A stretch of DNA of 36,672 nucleotides. Source: an uncultured Lachnospiraceae bacterium (lineage in GTDB: Bacteria > Bacillota > Clostridia > Lachnospirales > Lachnospiraceae). Position 1 is the stretch's first letter. Every line of letters begins with the position of its first letter. This document shows, one piece after another, positions 1 to 8,459 of this stretch. The translations under genes were made by a program, and so were the position numbers. The stretch spans positions 1 to 36,672 of the forward strand of contig CANSTU010000031.1 in the NCBI GenBank assembly GCA_947650005.1. Direction: 5' to 3'. A model generated the notes under the pieces. The model was not told the origin of the DNA and made no database searches. It saw only the letters and a program-made list of their open reading frames with translations.

Positions 1-206
1 CAGGAGGGACGCACCCCGACTGGGAAGCGTCCAGGGCTCATCGGAATGTCTGGCACGATGGTGTCCGAAAATATCATACGGCCGCCACGCCCCACCTGGA
101 ACGCGCCTCTAGGGGCGGGCTGAAGCCGCCGGGGAAGGGGGCCAGGATCCGCCGCGTCATTCGTTCGTTTGTTGTAACCATTTGTCCTGAAACCGAAAAA
201 CACATC
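1..206. other. No gene recognised; GC-rich edge region
   Basis: No convincing gene is visible here. One frame stays open from the window edge through the downstream promoter, but its translation resembles nothing I know and it has no start inside the window. Short GC-rich palindromes are present, for example GGCGG at 114-118 pairing with CCGCC at 126-130, followed by a purine-rich run. The stretch could be the end of an upstream gene or of a structured RNA cut by the window edge; I cannot decide. Confidence 0.3.
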
Positions 207-235
207 TTGACAAATTTTCCAAGCGGGAGTATTAT
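207..235 (+). promoter_or_regulatory. Sigma-A promoter of the LacI/glgP region
   Basis: TTGACA at 207-212 is followed after exactly 17 bases by TATTAT at 230-235, a near-consensus housekeeping promoter. Transcription would start near 242, giving a leader of about 150 bases before the LacI-type gene at 391. The leader holds the operator at 245-258 and one double-hairpin repeat. Confidence 0.8.
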
Positions 236-244
236 CAGCCTTGA

Positions 245-258
245 GGAAAACGTTTTCC
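245..258. promoter_or_regulatory. Palindromic operator, LacI-family type
   Basis: GGAAAACGTTTTCC is a perfect 14-base palindrome centred on CG, the usual form of LacI-family operators. It lies just downstream of the -10 box, at the predicted transcription start, where a bound repressor would block initiation. The obvious ligand is the LacI-type protein encoded at 391, so autoregulation is inferred. A CcpA (cre) site is the main alternative. Confidence 0.65.
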
Positions 259-316
259 GTTTCTTGTCCGGCGTCTGCCATAAGATTAGGAAGCGGCATT
301 TCCGGTAAAGGAAAAA

Positions 317-376
317 GTTTGAAAGAAGTATGCTTTCAAACGATTGATTGGTATACGCGCCGAAGCGCGCAGAGGG
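317..376 (+). repeat. Double-hairpin intergenic element, copy 1
   Basis: Stem 1 is GTTTGAAAG (317-325) pairing with CTTTCAAAC (333-341). A linker at 342-355 containing GATTGATTGG follows. Stem 2 is CGCGC-CGAA-GCGCG (356-369). The purine tail CAGAGGGG then leads to the start codon at 391. Stem 2 differs in sequence from the common version but keeps the fold. Confidence 0.7.
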
Positions 377-390
377 GTACAGGGATGTAA

Positions 391-1374
391 ATGACTTCCA
401 TAAAGGATGTGGCCCGGAGGGCCGGAGTGGCGGTCTCCACGGTCTCCAAGGTGGTCAACGGCTATCCCAATGTCAGCGAAGAAACCAGGGAAAAGGTGAA
501 CGGAGCGGTCCGGGAGCTGAACTTCACCCCCAATACCATCGCATCGGCCCTTTCGTCCAAGAGAGCGGGCCGGGTGGCGCTTCTGATTAACCAGAGCACG
601 CAGTCGGTGGATGAGGTGGCCATGCAGTATCTTTCCGGCGCCATCAACAGGGCGCAGGAAGAGAAGCTGGATGTGATCACGGTCTTTTTTTCCATGATCA
701 GGGACAGAGGGGTGGAGGACATCACCCGCTATTTTCAGGCGCAGAGCATTGAAGGGCTTCTGATCTATGGGATGGGACGGGACGACGGCGTACTCCATGA
801 GCTGATCGGTGAGCAGCAGTTCAAGGTGGTGGCGGTGGACGCGCCCTTCGTGAACGAGAATACCTCCTGTGTGGGAATCGATCATGCACAGGCGCAGTAC
901 GACGTTGCGAAGAAGACGCTCCGGGAGAACCGGGGAAAGGCGGTCCTTTATATTGCCGGAAAAAAGGACGGTTACGTCACCAGGGAACGAATGGCAGGCA
1001 TGTGGAGGCTGGTGCAGGAGGAGGGACTTTCCCTCACGGTGCACAGGGGCGATTTCAGCGAGAAAAAGGCGCGAGAATTGACCTTTTCCCATGCGAAGGG
1101 AGCGGATCTGATCGTCTGTGCCTCGGACTTGATGGCCATAGGGGCCATGCGGGCCCTGCAGGAAATGGATATTTTCCGGCCGGTCTGCGGGTTTGACGGG
1201 ATTACGCTGATGGGATATGCTGGTAAGCAGATGAACACGGTGAAGCAGGATTTTCGCCGGGTATCTGCCGTGGCGATGGAGGAAATGGCCAGGCTGTTAG
1301 AAGGCGGTACGGGCAGACGGCTTACTCCGAATTACGAACTGGTAAGAATGCAGTATCTTGATATTATTAATTAA
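391..1374 (+). CDS. LacI-family transcriptional regulator
   Basis: This 327-residue protein is a typical LacI/GalR repressor. The N-terminal helix-turn-helix (about residues 2-25, with SIKDVARRAGVAVSTVSKVV) and hinge helix (about 45-58, with NTIASALSSKRAG) are followed by a periplasmic-binding-protein-like sugar-sensing domain to the C-terminus. The length is normal. The start at 391 follows AGGGA by 5 bases. The gene has its own near-consensus promoter and a palindromic operator at the start site, so it probably represses itself. Glycogen phosphorylase starts 39 bases after its stop on the same strand, so both are likely co-transcribed and the regulator probably senses a sugar linked to alpha-glucan turnover. 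The ligand cannot be read from the sequence. Confidence 0.9.
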   Translation: MTSIKDVARRAGVAVSTVSKVVNGYPNVSEETREKVNGAVRELNFTPNTIASALSSKRAGRVALLINQSTQSVDEVAMQYLSGAINRAQEEKLDVITVFFSMIRDRGVEDITRYFQAQSIEGLLIYGMGRDDGVLHELIGEQQFKVVAVDAPFVNENTSCVGIDHAQAQYDVAKKTLRENRGKAVLYIAGKKDGYVTRERMAGMWRLVQEEGLSLTVHRGDFSEKKARELTFSHAKGADLIVCASDLMAIGAMRALQEMDIFRPVCGFDGITLMGYAGKQMNTVKQDFRRVSAVAMEEMARLLEGGTGRRLTPNYELVRMQYLDIIN

Positions 1375-1413
1375 AGGACTGCGCACGCAGAATGCGCAAA
1401 AACGGAGGTTGAT

Positions 1414-3720
1414 ATGGCAGTGATGGATACAATTCAGAGGGAGATTATCGAAGAGAAGATGGAACAGGAAATGGTTTCCCTGGCCCAAAAGCTGTTTGGG
1501 AAGACCCTGGAGGAATGCTCGGACAAGGAGCTCTATGGCGTGCTGCTGGGGTTGGTGAAGGATATGATGCACAACACCATTCCCATCAGCGGCAATAAAC
1601 GGGTTTATTATATTTCCGCAGAGTTCTTGATCGGGAAGCTTCTTTCCAACAACCTGATCAACTTAGGGATCTATGAGAAGGTGGATTCCATCCTGAAGGA
1701 GCACGGAAAGGAATTGTCCAGGGTGGAGGATGCGGAGCCGGAACCTTCCCTCGGGAACGGCGGCTTGGGAAGGCTGGCGGCCTGTTTCCTGGATTCCATC
1801 GCCACTCTGGGCCTTCCTGGCGAGGGCATTGGCCTGAATTACCATTTCGGCCTGTTCCACCAGAAGTTCGTGGACCGTCTGCAGACGGCCGAGAAGGACA
1901 CTTGGATGGAGAAGGATTCCTGGCTCACCAGGACGGATACCAGTTTTGACGTCTATTTTGGGGACACGAAGGTGGTTTCCAGATTGTACGATGTGGACGT
2001 GATCGGATACGAAGGAGGCGTGAATAAGCTGCGTCTCTTTGATCTGGAGTCCGTGGACGAAGGGCTTGTGAAGAAGGGCATTACTTTTGACAAAGAAGCG
2101 ATTGAGAAGAATTTAACCCTGTTCCTGTATCCGGACGATTCGGATGAGGCGGGAAATCTGCTGCGCATTTATCAGCAGTATTTCATGGTGAGCAATGCCG
2201 CCCAGCTGATCTTAAAGGAAATGAAAGAGAAGCAGTATGACCTGCGTAAGCTGGATGAGCATGCGGTAATCCAGATTAACGATACCCATCCGTCCATGAT
2301 CATTCCGGAGCTGATCCGCATCCTGGTGGAGGATAAGGCGTTCTCCATGGATGAGGCTATCGGCGTGGTGAGCCGTACGTGTGCGTATACCAACCATACC
2401 ATCCTGGCGGAAGCTTTGGAAAAATGGCCGCTGGAATATCTACAGAAGGCCGTTCCCCAGCTGGTTCCTATCATCAAGGAGCTGGATAAGAGGATTCAGG
2501 AGAAGTATGAGGATCCCAAGGTACAGATCATCGATGAAAATGACCGGGTACACATGGCCCATATGGATATTCACTACGGCTTTTCCGTAAACGGTGTGGC
2601 TGCCATCCACACCCAGATCCTGCAGGATACGGAGCTGAACCAGTTCTACAAGCTCTATCCGGAGAAGTTCAACAACAAGACCAACGGCATTACCTTCCGC
2701 AGATGGCTCCTTTCCTGCAACAGGGAGCTGGCGGCCCTGATTTCCGAAACGATCGGGGACGGTTATAAAAAGGACGCGGATGAACTGGAGAAGCTTTTGG
2801 ACTATGCGGACGATCAGGAATTCCTGGAGAGGCTGGCCGCAATCAAGACGGAGGACAAAAAGGAACTGGCCGCATATATCAAGGAAAGGGAAGGCGTGGA
2901 GATCGATCCGAACTCGGTTTACGATATCCAGATTAAGAGACTGCATGAATATAAGCGGCAGCAGATGAATGCCCTGTATATCATCCATAGGTATCTGGAG
3001 ATCAAGAAAGGGAAGAAGCCTTCTGTTCCGGTCACCTTTATTTTCGGCGCAAAAGCGGCTCCCGCCTATATCATCGCCCAGGATATCATCCATCTGCTCC
3101 TGGTGCTGCAGGATATCGTGAACAACGATCCGGAAGTCAATCAGTATATGAAGGTCGTGATGGTGGAGAACTATAATGTGAGCTATGCGGAAAAGCTGAT
3201 TCCGGCCTGCGATATTTCCGAGCAGATATCCCTGGCGTCCAAGGAGGCTTCCGGCACCGGCAACATGAAGTTCATGCTCAACGGAGCGGTGACGCTGGGC
3301 ACGGCGGACGGCGCAAATGTGGAGATCCACGATCTGGTGGGCGACGAGAACATCTATGTTTTCGGTAAGGATTCCCAGACCGTCATCGATCACTACGAGA
3401 AAGCGGACTACGTATCGAAGGATTATTATAAGAAGAGCCCGGTGATCAAAGAAGCGGTGGACTTCATCGTGGGAAAACAGGCCATGGCCAGCGGGCATAA
3501 GGAGAATCTGGAGCGCCTTTATAAGGAACTTCTGAATAAGGACTGGTTCATGACCCTTCTGGATCTGGAAGAATATATCGAGGTCAAGGATCGGATGTTG
3601 GAGGACTATCAGGATAGGGAGAGCTGGCAGAAGAAGGTGCTGGTGAACATCGCCAAAGCCGGATTCTTCTCCTCAGACAGAACCATCCGCGAGTACAACA
3701 GGGATATCTGGAAGCTGTGA
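1414..3720 (+). CDS. glgP: Glycogen/starch alpha-glucan phosphorylase
   Basis: This 768-residue GT35 enzyme releases glucose 1-phosphate from the non-reducing ends of glycogen or maltodextrin. Family landmarks include the N-terminal [17 protein letters not shown] block, [19 protein letters not shown] near residue 110, the central INDTHPS block, and the pyridoxal-phosphate site [15 protein letters not shown], whose cofactor lysine is K619. The protein is somewhat shorter than the 800-plus residues of many bacterial homologues but both domains are complete. GGAGG sits 6 bases before the ATG. It is downstream of the LacI-type regulator and followed by malQ, a normal degradation pair: MalQ rearranges the short stubs the phosphorylase leaves. 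Confidence 0.96.
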   Translation: MAVMDTIQREIIEEKMEQEMVSLAQKLFGKTLEECSDKELYGVLLGLVKDMMHNTIPISGNKRVYYISAEFLIGKLLSNNLINLGIYEKVDSILKEHGKELSRVEDAEPEPSLGNGGLGRLAACFLDSIATLGLPGEGIGLNYHFGLFHQKFVDRLQTAEKDTWMEKDSWLTRTDTSFDVYFGDTKVVSRLYDVDVIGYEGGVNKLRLFDLESVDEGLVKKGITFDKEAIEKNLTLFLYPDDSDEAGNLLRIYQQYFMVSNAAQLILKEMKEKQYDLRKLDEHAVIQINDTHPSMIIPELIRILVEDKAFSMDEAIGVVSRTCAYTNHTILAEALEKWPLEYLQKAVPQLVPIIKELDKRIQEKYEDPKVQIIDENDRVHMAHMDIHYGFSVNGVAAIHTQILQDTELNQFYKLYPEKFNNKTNGITFRRWLLSCNRELAALISETIGDGYKKDADELEKLLDYADDQEFLERLAAIKTEDKKELAAYIKEREGVEIDPNSVYDIQIKRLHEYKRQQMNALYIIHRYLEIKKGKKPSVPVTFIFGAKAAPAYIIAQDIIHLLLVLQDIVNNDPEVNQYMKVVMVENYNVSYAEKLIPACDISEQISLASKEASGTGNMKFMLNGAVTLGTADGANVEIHDLVGDENIYVFGKDSQTVIDHYEKADYVSKDYYKKSPVIKEAVDFIVGKQAMASGHKENLERLYKELLNKDWFMTLLDLEEYIEVKDRMLEDYQDRESWQKKVLVNIAKAGFFSSDRTIREYNRDIWKL

Positions 3721-3913
3721 CGGAAGGCAGAACGGGTAAATTGTGCCGTATACGGCCTATGAGGATCTGAGATGGAAAATTGCGGGCCTCTTTGCCATCT
3801 CGCTCAGGGCCGCAAAGAGATGCATGTGGATCAATTTTATTGAAGAAAGAACGGACAAAGGCGGCTGATCCGACAGGCCGCCCGGTTCTGTTTCGGTGTG
3901 GGGGTAATTAGTA
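3721..3913. other. glgP-malQ spacer with hairpins
   Basis: No gene is seen in this spacer. It contains the palindrome GCCGTATACGGC, an inverted repeat CTCTTTGC (3788-3795) with GCAAAGAG (812-819 of the same kilobase, 3812-3819), and a stem GGCGGC (3860-3865) with GCCGCC (3877-3882). None is followed by a clear T-run, so mRNA processing or stability structures are more likely than strong terminators. A GGGGG run before the malQ start serves as the ribosome site. Confidence 0.4.
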
Positions 3914-5389
3914 ATGAGAAGAAGCGGTATTCTGATGCCAATCACCAGTATCCCGTCAAAATACGGGATCGGCGCATTTTCCAAAGAGGCGTATGAGTTT
4001 GTGGATTTCCTGGAACGCTCAGGGCAGAAGATCTGGCAGATACTGCCGTTGGGCCCTACGGGCTACGGAGATTCTCCTTATCAGTCCTTTTCCACCTTTG
4101 CGGGCAATCCCTATTTCATCGATCTGGAAAAACTGATCGAGGCAGGGTGGCTTACAAAAGAGGAGTGCGATGCCTGCGATTTCGGCGAAGACGAAAACTA
4201 TATCGATTATGAGAAGATCTATCTGGCCCGTTTTGACATCCTGCGTAAGGCCTATGTTCGTTCCGGAATCGAGACGGATCCTGCGTTTCAGACGTTTGTG
4301 GAGGAAAATACGTTCTGGCTGGAGGACTATGCCCTGTATATGGCCGTCAAGGATTCCCTGGACGGGGCCGCTTTCTTAACCTGGGAAGATGGGCTGAAAA
4401 ACCGCAGAGAGGAAGCGCTTGCGGCAAGCAGGGAGAAATTTGCGCAGGAAATCGGTTTTTACCGTTTCCAGCAGTTCCTGTTCACGAAGCAGTGGATGGA
4501 ACTGAAAGCTTATGCTAATGAGAAGGGAATCAGCATCGTGGGGGATCTGCCCATCTATGTGGCGTTGGACAGCGCGGATACCTGGGCGAATCCGGAATTG
4601 TTTCAGCTGGATGAGGATGGGACGCCCCTTGCAGTGGCCGGCTGCCCTCCGGATGCCTTTTCCGCAACGGGCCAGTTATGGGGCAATCCCCTCTATCGCT
4701 GGGATTACCACAAGCAGACCGGGTATGATTGGTGGATGAAGCGGATTTCCTTCTGCTTTAAATGGTACGATATCCTGCGGATCGACCATTTCAGAGGATT
4801 CGAGTCCTATTATTCCATTCCCTATGGAGACGAAACGGCGGAGTTCGGGCATTGGGAGAAGGGGCCGGATTTCGACTTTTTCCGGGTGATGAAAGAAAAA
4901 CTGGGGAAAAAGGCGGTGATCGCCGAGGATTTGGGATATCTGACTCCTGCCGTGCTGAAAATGGTGAAAAGGACGGGTTATCCGGGAATGAAGGTGCTGC
5001 AGTTTGCCTTTGATCCCAGGGAAGCCAGCGATTATCTGCCGCATAATTACGGCGCCAACAGCGTAGTATATACAGGCACCCATGATAATCAGACCACCGT
5101 GGGCTGGGTGGATGAAATCGGGAGGCCGGATCTGGCCTTTGCGAAGAAATACTTGAACGTAAAAAAGAAGAAGGACGTGCCCGACGCCCTGATCCGTGCT
5201 GCGCTTTCCAGCGTGTCGGACACGGCAGTCATCCCGATCCAGGACTGGCTGGGCCTGGGCGCGGAGTGCCGGACCAATCGGCCTTCCACGCTGGGGATCA
5301 ACTGGAAGTGGCGGATGAGCGCCGATGCATGCGATGAAGCGCTGGCAGAACGAATCCTGGATTTGACCAAGCTTTACGGCCGGGCGTGA
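3914..5389 (+). CDS. malQ: 4-alpha-glucanotransferase (amylomaltase)
   Basis: The 491-residue protein is a full-length GH77 disproportionating enzyme that transfers maltosyl or longer glucan units between alpha-1,4 chains, making substrates for glycogen phosphorylase and releasing glucose. Typical motifs are SIPSKYGIGAFS near the N-terminus, ILPLGPTGYGDSPYQ at about 44-57, the nucleophile region LRIDHFRGFESYY (D291), the acid/base in VIAEDLG (E338) and the third carboxylate in THDNQTTVGW (D391). It follows glgP on the same strand after 193 bases. The start follows a GGGGGT run. Nothing appears damaged. Confidence 0.96.
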   Translation: MRRSGILMPITSIPSKYGIGAFSKEAYEFVDFLERSGQKIWQILPLGPTGYGDSPYQSFSTFAGNPYFIDLEKLIEAGWLTKEECDACDFGEDENYIDYEKIYLARFDILRKAYVRSGIETDPAFQTFVEENTFWLEDYALYMAVKDSLDGAAFLTWEDGLKNRREEALAASREKFAQEIGFYRFQQFLFTKQWMELKAYANEKGISIVGDLPIYVALDSADTWANPELFQLDEDGTPLAVAGCPPDAFSATGQLWGNPLYRWDYHKQTGYDWWMKRISFCFKWYDILRIDHFRGFESYYSIPYGDETAEFGHWEKGPDFDFFRVMKEKLGKKAVIAEDLGYLTPAVLKMVKRTGYPGMKVLQFAFDPREASDYLPHNYGANSVVYTGTHDNQTTVGWVDEIGRPDLAFAKKYLNVKKKKDVPDALIRAALSSVSDTAVIPIQDWLGLGAECRTNRPSTLGINWKWRMSADACDEALAERILDLTKLYGRA

Positions 5390-5514
5390 AGGGGTGCGTC
5401 GAGCTGCGCCGGAGAGTCGGCCAATCGGATTCCCGCGGAAGAAGCGGCGGCGGGAAATGGGATGCTGATCTGAGCGCAAGAGCCTGCTAATCGCAGGAAT
5501 GACGCCGGGATAAA

Positions 5515-5581
5515 GGGAGAACCGGCCGTCCCTTCGTTTATTGCATCGCGCAGAAGAGTAGCTGCGCGCATGAGGAAAGAG
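5515..5581 (+). repeat. Possible double-hairpin element, divergent copy
   Basis: GGGA (5515-5518) with TCCC (5529-5532) around a CCGG core forms a first stem. A 14-base linker containing TTTATT follows, then a perfect 7-bp stem CGCGCAG (5547-5553) with CTGCGCG (5562-5568) and a purine tail. Order and spacing match the other copies, but stem 1 differs in sequence, so membership is tentative. Confidence 0.4.
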
Positions 5582-5590
5582 GTACATAAG

Positions 5591-5620
5591 AGGGCGACAG
5601 GCCAAAAGGCCTGCTGCCCT
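5591..5620 (+). terminator. Terminator-like hairpin after malQ
   Basis: AGGGC and CAGGCC (5591-5603) pair with GGCCTG and GCCCT (5608-5620) around an AAAA loop, with one two-base internal mismatch. The following CATTTACGTTT is only moderately T-rich, so termination is plausible but not certain. Confidence 0.45.
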
Positions 5621-5653
5621 CATTTACGTTTCGGAGGATTCCTATGGGGGTAG

Positions 5654-5710
5654 AGATTAAAATTTTCAGCCTCCTCATTTGAACGCGCGCCCTGCACACA
5701 AATGGGAGCA
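5654..5710 (+). repeat. Double-hairpin element, decayed copy
   Basis: The first stem (GATTAAAATTTTCAGCC region) appears shortened. The linker TCCTCATTTGAAC and tail AAATGGGAGCA match the other copies well. Stem 2, GCGCGC-CCT-GCACAC, has two C-A mismatches that single C/T transitions would repair. No gene starts directly behind it. Confidence 0.5.
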
Positions 5711-5862
5711 GAGTTTGAAAGCTCGCTTCAAAGCAAGAATAAAAAACCTTTCCCATAATTCGTGCATGAATTTCTGCTTGCGGGAAATATGCACAAGATA
5801 ATGAGTTGATTTTTGTGAAAAGTAAATATTTTTCACAAAGTGCTGTAAAAATTGGGAAACAT

Positions 5863-5881
5863 ATGGTATAATTTTTACCAT
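5863..5881 (+). promoter_or_regulatory. glgC promoter -10 with overlapping inverted repeat
   Basis: A perfect -10 box TATAAT (5867-5872) lies inside the inverted repeat ATGGTA (5863-5868) and TACCAT (5876-5881). The -35 region 17 bases upstream (TGTAAA) is poor, which fits a promoter needing an activator or held under repressor control. The leader to glgC is about 215 bases and carries two tandem double-hairpin elements. Confidence 0.55.
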
Positions 5882-5944
5882 AAGTAATCTGAGAATCAGG
5901 GACTGGCTAACGGAAGGACGTTTTAGGCCTGACAAAAGACAAAT

Positions 5945-6023
5945 ACTTTTGGTTCGGCATTATATGATGCTGCGCAAAAGTCTCCCCTGATTTGAAAGCC
6001 GCCTGTGGCGGCAGAAGGAGAGG
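5945..6023 (+). repeat. Double-hairpin element, first of tandem pair before glgC
   Basis: Stem 1 is ACTTTTG (5945-5951) with CAAAAGT (5975-5981), having a longer loop than usual. The linker is CTCCCCTGATTTGAAA. Stem 2 is GCCGCC-TGT-GGCGGC (5998-6012). The tail is AGAAGGAGAGG. It is followed almost at once by the next copy. Confidence 0.7.
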
Positions 6024-6026
6024 TTA

Positions 6027-6091
6027 GGTTGAGACTGGTTCATAGCCTTTTTCAACCGTGAATTTACGCCCGCTAAAGCGGGCAGGAAGGG
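6027..6091 (+). repeat. Double-hairpin element, second of tandem pair before glgC
   Basis: Stem 1 is GGTTGA (6027-6032) with TCAACC (6052-6057), linker GTGAATTTA, stem 2 GCCCGC-TAAA-GCGGGC (6068-6083), tail AGGAAGGG. The tail ends 5 bases before the glgC ATG and acts as its Shine-Dalgarno sequence. Same subtype as the copy at 19896 and the minus-strand copy before thrS. Confidence 0.8.
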
Positions 6092-6096
6092 TTAAG

Positions 6097-7305
6097 ATGG
6101 CAAAAGAAATGATTGCAATGCTTCTCGCCGGCGGTCAGGGTTCGCGGCTGTATGCGCTGACCCAGAAGCTGGCGAAACCCGCCGTCCCTTTCGGCGGTAA
6201 ATACCGTATCATCGACTTCCCGCTGTCCAATTGTGTGAACTCCGGTATTGATACGGTGGGTATCCTCACCCAGTATCAGCCTTTGGTGCTCAATGAGTAT
6301 ATTGGGAACGGACAACCCTGGGATCTGGACCGTCTGCATGGCGGCGTTCACGTGCTTCCGCCCTATCAGCAGGCGTCCGGTTCTGACTGGTACAAGGGGA
6401 CAGCCAATGCGATATATCAGAATATCTCTTTCATAGAGAGATACAATCCGCAATATGTGATCATCCTTTCCGGTGACCAGATCTGTAAGCAGGACTACAG
6501 CGATTTCTTGAAGTTCCATAAGGAGAAGAACGCGGAATTCAGTGTGGCTGTCATGGAAGTGCCGTGGGAGGAAGCGCCCCGGTTCGGATTGATGGTGGCT
6601 GACGAGAACGGCAAAATCACCGAATTCCAGGAGAAACCCAAGGAGCCTAAGTCAAACCTTGCTTCCATGGGAATCTATATCTTCAATTGGGAAATCTTGA
6701 AGAAGTATTTGATAGAGGATGAGGAAGATCCGGAGTCAGAGAACGATTTCGGAAATAATATCATTCCGAATCTGCTGCGGGACAGCCGCGATATGTATGC
6801 CTACCGCTTCAGCGGCTATTGGAAGGACGTGGGAACCATTTCTTCCCTGTGGGAGGCCAACATGGAGGTGCTGGATCCGGAACACAGCGGTATCAACCTG
6901 TTTGATGACGACTGGAAGATCTACAGCAGAAACAGCGGCATGACCGGACATCGGATCAGCGCGGATGCGTCAGTGGTCAATTCCATGATTACTGACGGCT
7001 GTCATATAGAGGGCAGTGTAAAACACTCCATTCTGTTCGCAGGCGTGGAGGTGGAACCCGGCGCAAAGGTGGAAGATGCGGTCGTCATGGGAGGGACCGT
7101 GATCAAATCCGGCGCTGTGGTGGAACACTGTATCGTGGGTGAAAATGTGGTCATCGGCGAGAATGCCGTGGTGGGAGCCATGCCGGCGGACGGCGAAAGC
7201 GGCGTAGCCACCGTGGGCCCCGGGGTTTATATCGGAGACGGTGCAAAGGTCGGCCCCAATGCCATGGTCAATAATAATGTGAAAGGCGGTGAAGAACAAT
7301 GGTAA
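6097..7305 (+). CDS. glgC: Glucose-1-phosphate adenylyltransferase, catalytic subunit
   Basis: GlgC makes ADP-glucose, the donor for glycogen synthesis, from glucose 1-phosphate and ATP. The 402-residue protein opens with the nucleotide-binding loop [10 protein letters not shown], followed by [20 protein letters not shown], the central GTANAIYQN and LSGDQI active-site blocks, and a C-terminal left-handed beta-helix of hexapeptide repeats (about 290-395). I chose the ATG at 6097, 5 bases after AGGAAGGG; an in-frame GTG at 6058 would make the repeat element coding and is unlikely. It overlaps glgD by 7 bases, so the two subunits are translationally coupled. Confidence 0.96.
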   Translation: MAKEMIAMLLAGGQGSRLYALTQKLAKPAVPFGGKYRIIDFPLSNCVNSGIDTVGILTQYQPLVLNEYIGNGQPWDLDRLHGGVHVLPPYQQASGSDWYKGTANAIYQNISFIERYNPQYVIILSGDQICKQDYSDFLKFHKEKNAEFSVAVMEVPWEEAPRFGLMVADENGKITEFQEKPKEPKSNLASMGIYIFNWEILKKYLIEDEEDPESENDFGNNIIPNLLRDSRDMYAYRFSGYWKDVGTISSLWEANMEVLDPEHSGINLFDDDWKIYSRNSGMTGHRISADASVVNSMITDGCHIEGSVKHSILFAGVEVEPGAKVEDAVVMGGTVIKSGAVVEHCIVGENVVIGENAVVGAMPADGESGVATVGPGVYIGDGAKVGPNAMVNNNVKGGEEQW

Positions 7306-8441
7306 ATTCTAATTCAGATGCACTGGGTATTATTTTCCCAAACAGCTATGATTCTTTGGTACCTGAACTGGTGAGCGAGCGTCTGATGGCCTCCATTCCC
7401 TTTGCCAGCCGTTATCGGATGGTGGATTTCGTGTTGTCCAGCATGGTCAACTGTGGTATCGGCAACATTTCCATCATTGTCCGGAAGAATTATCATTCCC
7501 TGATGGATCATCTGGGAAGCGGTCGTGAATGGGATTTAACCCGGAAAAACGGCGGCCTGAACATCTTCCCTCCCTATTCGGAAAAGACGGTGAAGATCTA
7601 CAACGGGCGTGTGGAAGCCCTGGCGAGTATTTTGAGTTTCCTGCGGGATCAGAAGGAAAAATACGTGGTGATGTCGGATGCGAACATCGCGGTGAATTTT
7701 GACTTTAATAAAATGCTGAAAGCCCATATCGAGAGCGGAGCGGATGTGACCGCGGCCTATACGGAGCAGGAGATTCCTGAAGGGCTCTTGAAGCCCAGAG
7801 GAAGCAGCGACGATCTGTACTATACGCTGAGCATTGAGAACGGAAGGGTACATAAGATCTATATCAACACCACTGCTCCGGGGATTCAGAACGTGGGACT
7901 GAACATCTATATCATAAGCAGGGAGCTTTTGATTCAGGAAATCAATACGGCCTATGTGCGCGGACATGCTTATTTTGAAAGGGATATCCTGGCGCCTCAG
8001 ATGGGCAGGCTGAATGTACAGGCCTATAAATATGACGGCTATGTGGCGCGTATCAGCGACATGAAGAGCTACTTTGACGAAAACATGAAAATGTTGGATG
8101 AAAAGAACGTGGAAGGCCTGTTTTCACGCAGCTCCATCTACACCAAGATCCGCGACGACAACCCTACCAGGTATATCAACGGCGCGGTGGTGAAGAATAT
8201 CATGGCTGCTGACGGCTGTATCATCGAAGGGGAAGTGGAGAACAGCATCCTTTTCAGAGGCGTGCGCGTGGCAAAGGGCGCCAAGGTGAAGAACTGTGTA
8301 CTCATGCAGGATACGGTGATTGGAGAAGGAGCCAAGGTGGAATACGTCATTTCAGATAAGGATGTGACTATATCCGCGGGTAAGGAGATCAAGGGGACGG
8401 ACAGCTTCCCGGTATATGTGGCGAAGTATCAGACGGTTTGA
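7299..8441 (+). CDS. glgD: Glucose-1-phosphate adenylyltransferase, GlgD-type subunit
   Basis: The 380-residue protein is homologous to GlgC but has lost the nucleotide loop: where GlgC has GGQGSRL, this has a divergent stretch ([13 protein letters not shown]). That is the hallmark of GlgD, the regulatory, largely non-catalytic partner found in Firmicutes. The [21 protein letters not shown] block and C-terminal hexapeptide beta-helix are retained. Its ATG overlaps the last codons of glgC (ATGGTAA), giving coupled synthesis and probably a mixed GlgC/GlgD tetramer. Confidence 0.93.
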   Translation: MVNSNSDALGIIFPNSYDSLVPELVSERLMASIPFASRYRMVDFVLSSMVNCGIGNISIIVRKNYHSLMDHLGSGREWDLTRKNGGLNIFPPYSEKTVKIYNGRVEALASILSFLRDQKEKYVVMSDANIAVNFDFNKMLKAHIESGADVTAAYTEQEIPEGLLKPRGSSDDLYYTLSIENGRVHKIYINTTAPGIQNVGLNIYIISRELLIQEINTAYVRGHAYFERDILAPQMGRLNVQAYKYDGYVARISDMKSYFDENMKMLDEKNVEGLFSRSSIYTKIRDDNPTRYINGAVVKNIMAADGCIIEGEVENSILFRGVRVAKGAKVKNCVLMQDTVIGEGAKVEYVISDKDVTISAGKEIKGTDSFPVYVAKYQTV

Positions 8442-8459
8442 GGAAGAGAGGATTGAAAA

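Larger units (their letters stand above)
5390..6096. other. Long intergenic region packed with hairpins
   Basis: This 707-base stretch before glgC has no convincing gene. It holds GC-rich hairpins (GCCG 5408-5411 with CGGC 5418-5421; TTCCCGC 5430-5436 with GCGGGAA 5450-5456; CCTGC 5483-5487 with GCAGG 5493-5497), four or five double-hairpin elements, a terminator-like hairpin at 5591-5620 and the glgC promoter near 5867. Another isolated stem, TTTGAA (5714-5719) with TTCAAA (5727-5732), looks like a lone first half of the repeat. Confidence 0.6.

Noticed and set aside
1381-1397. Double-hairpin element before glgP
   Set aside because: GCGCA with TGCGC forms a short stem near a GGAGG site, but there is no first stem or conserved linker, so it is not counted.
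5400-5580. A known riboswitch before glgC
   Set aside because: The region folds into several GC-rich hairpins, but I could not match the conserved cores of the c-di-AMP, cobalamin, glycine, TPP or ZTP classes. It looks more like decayed repeat elements.
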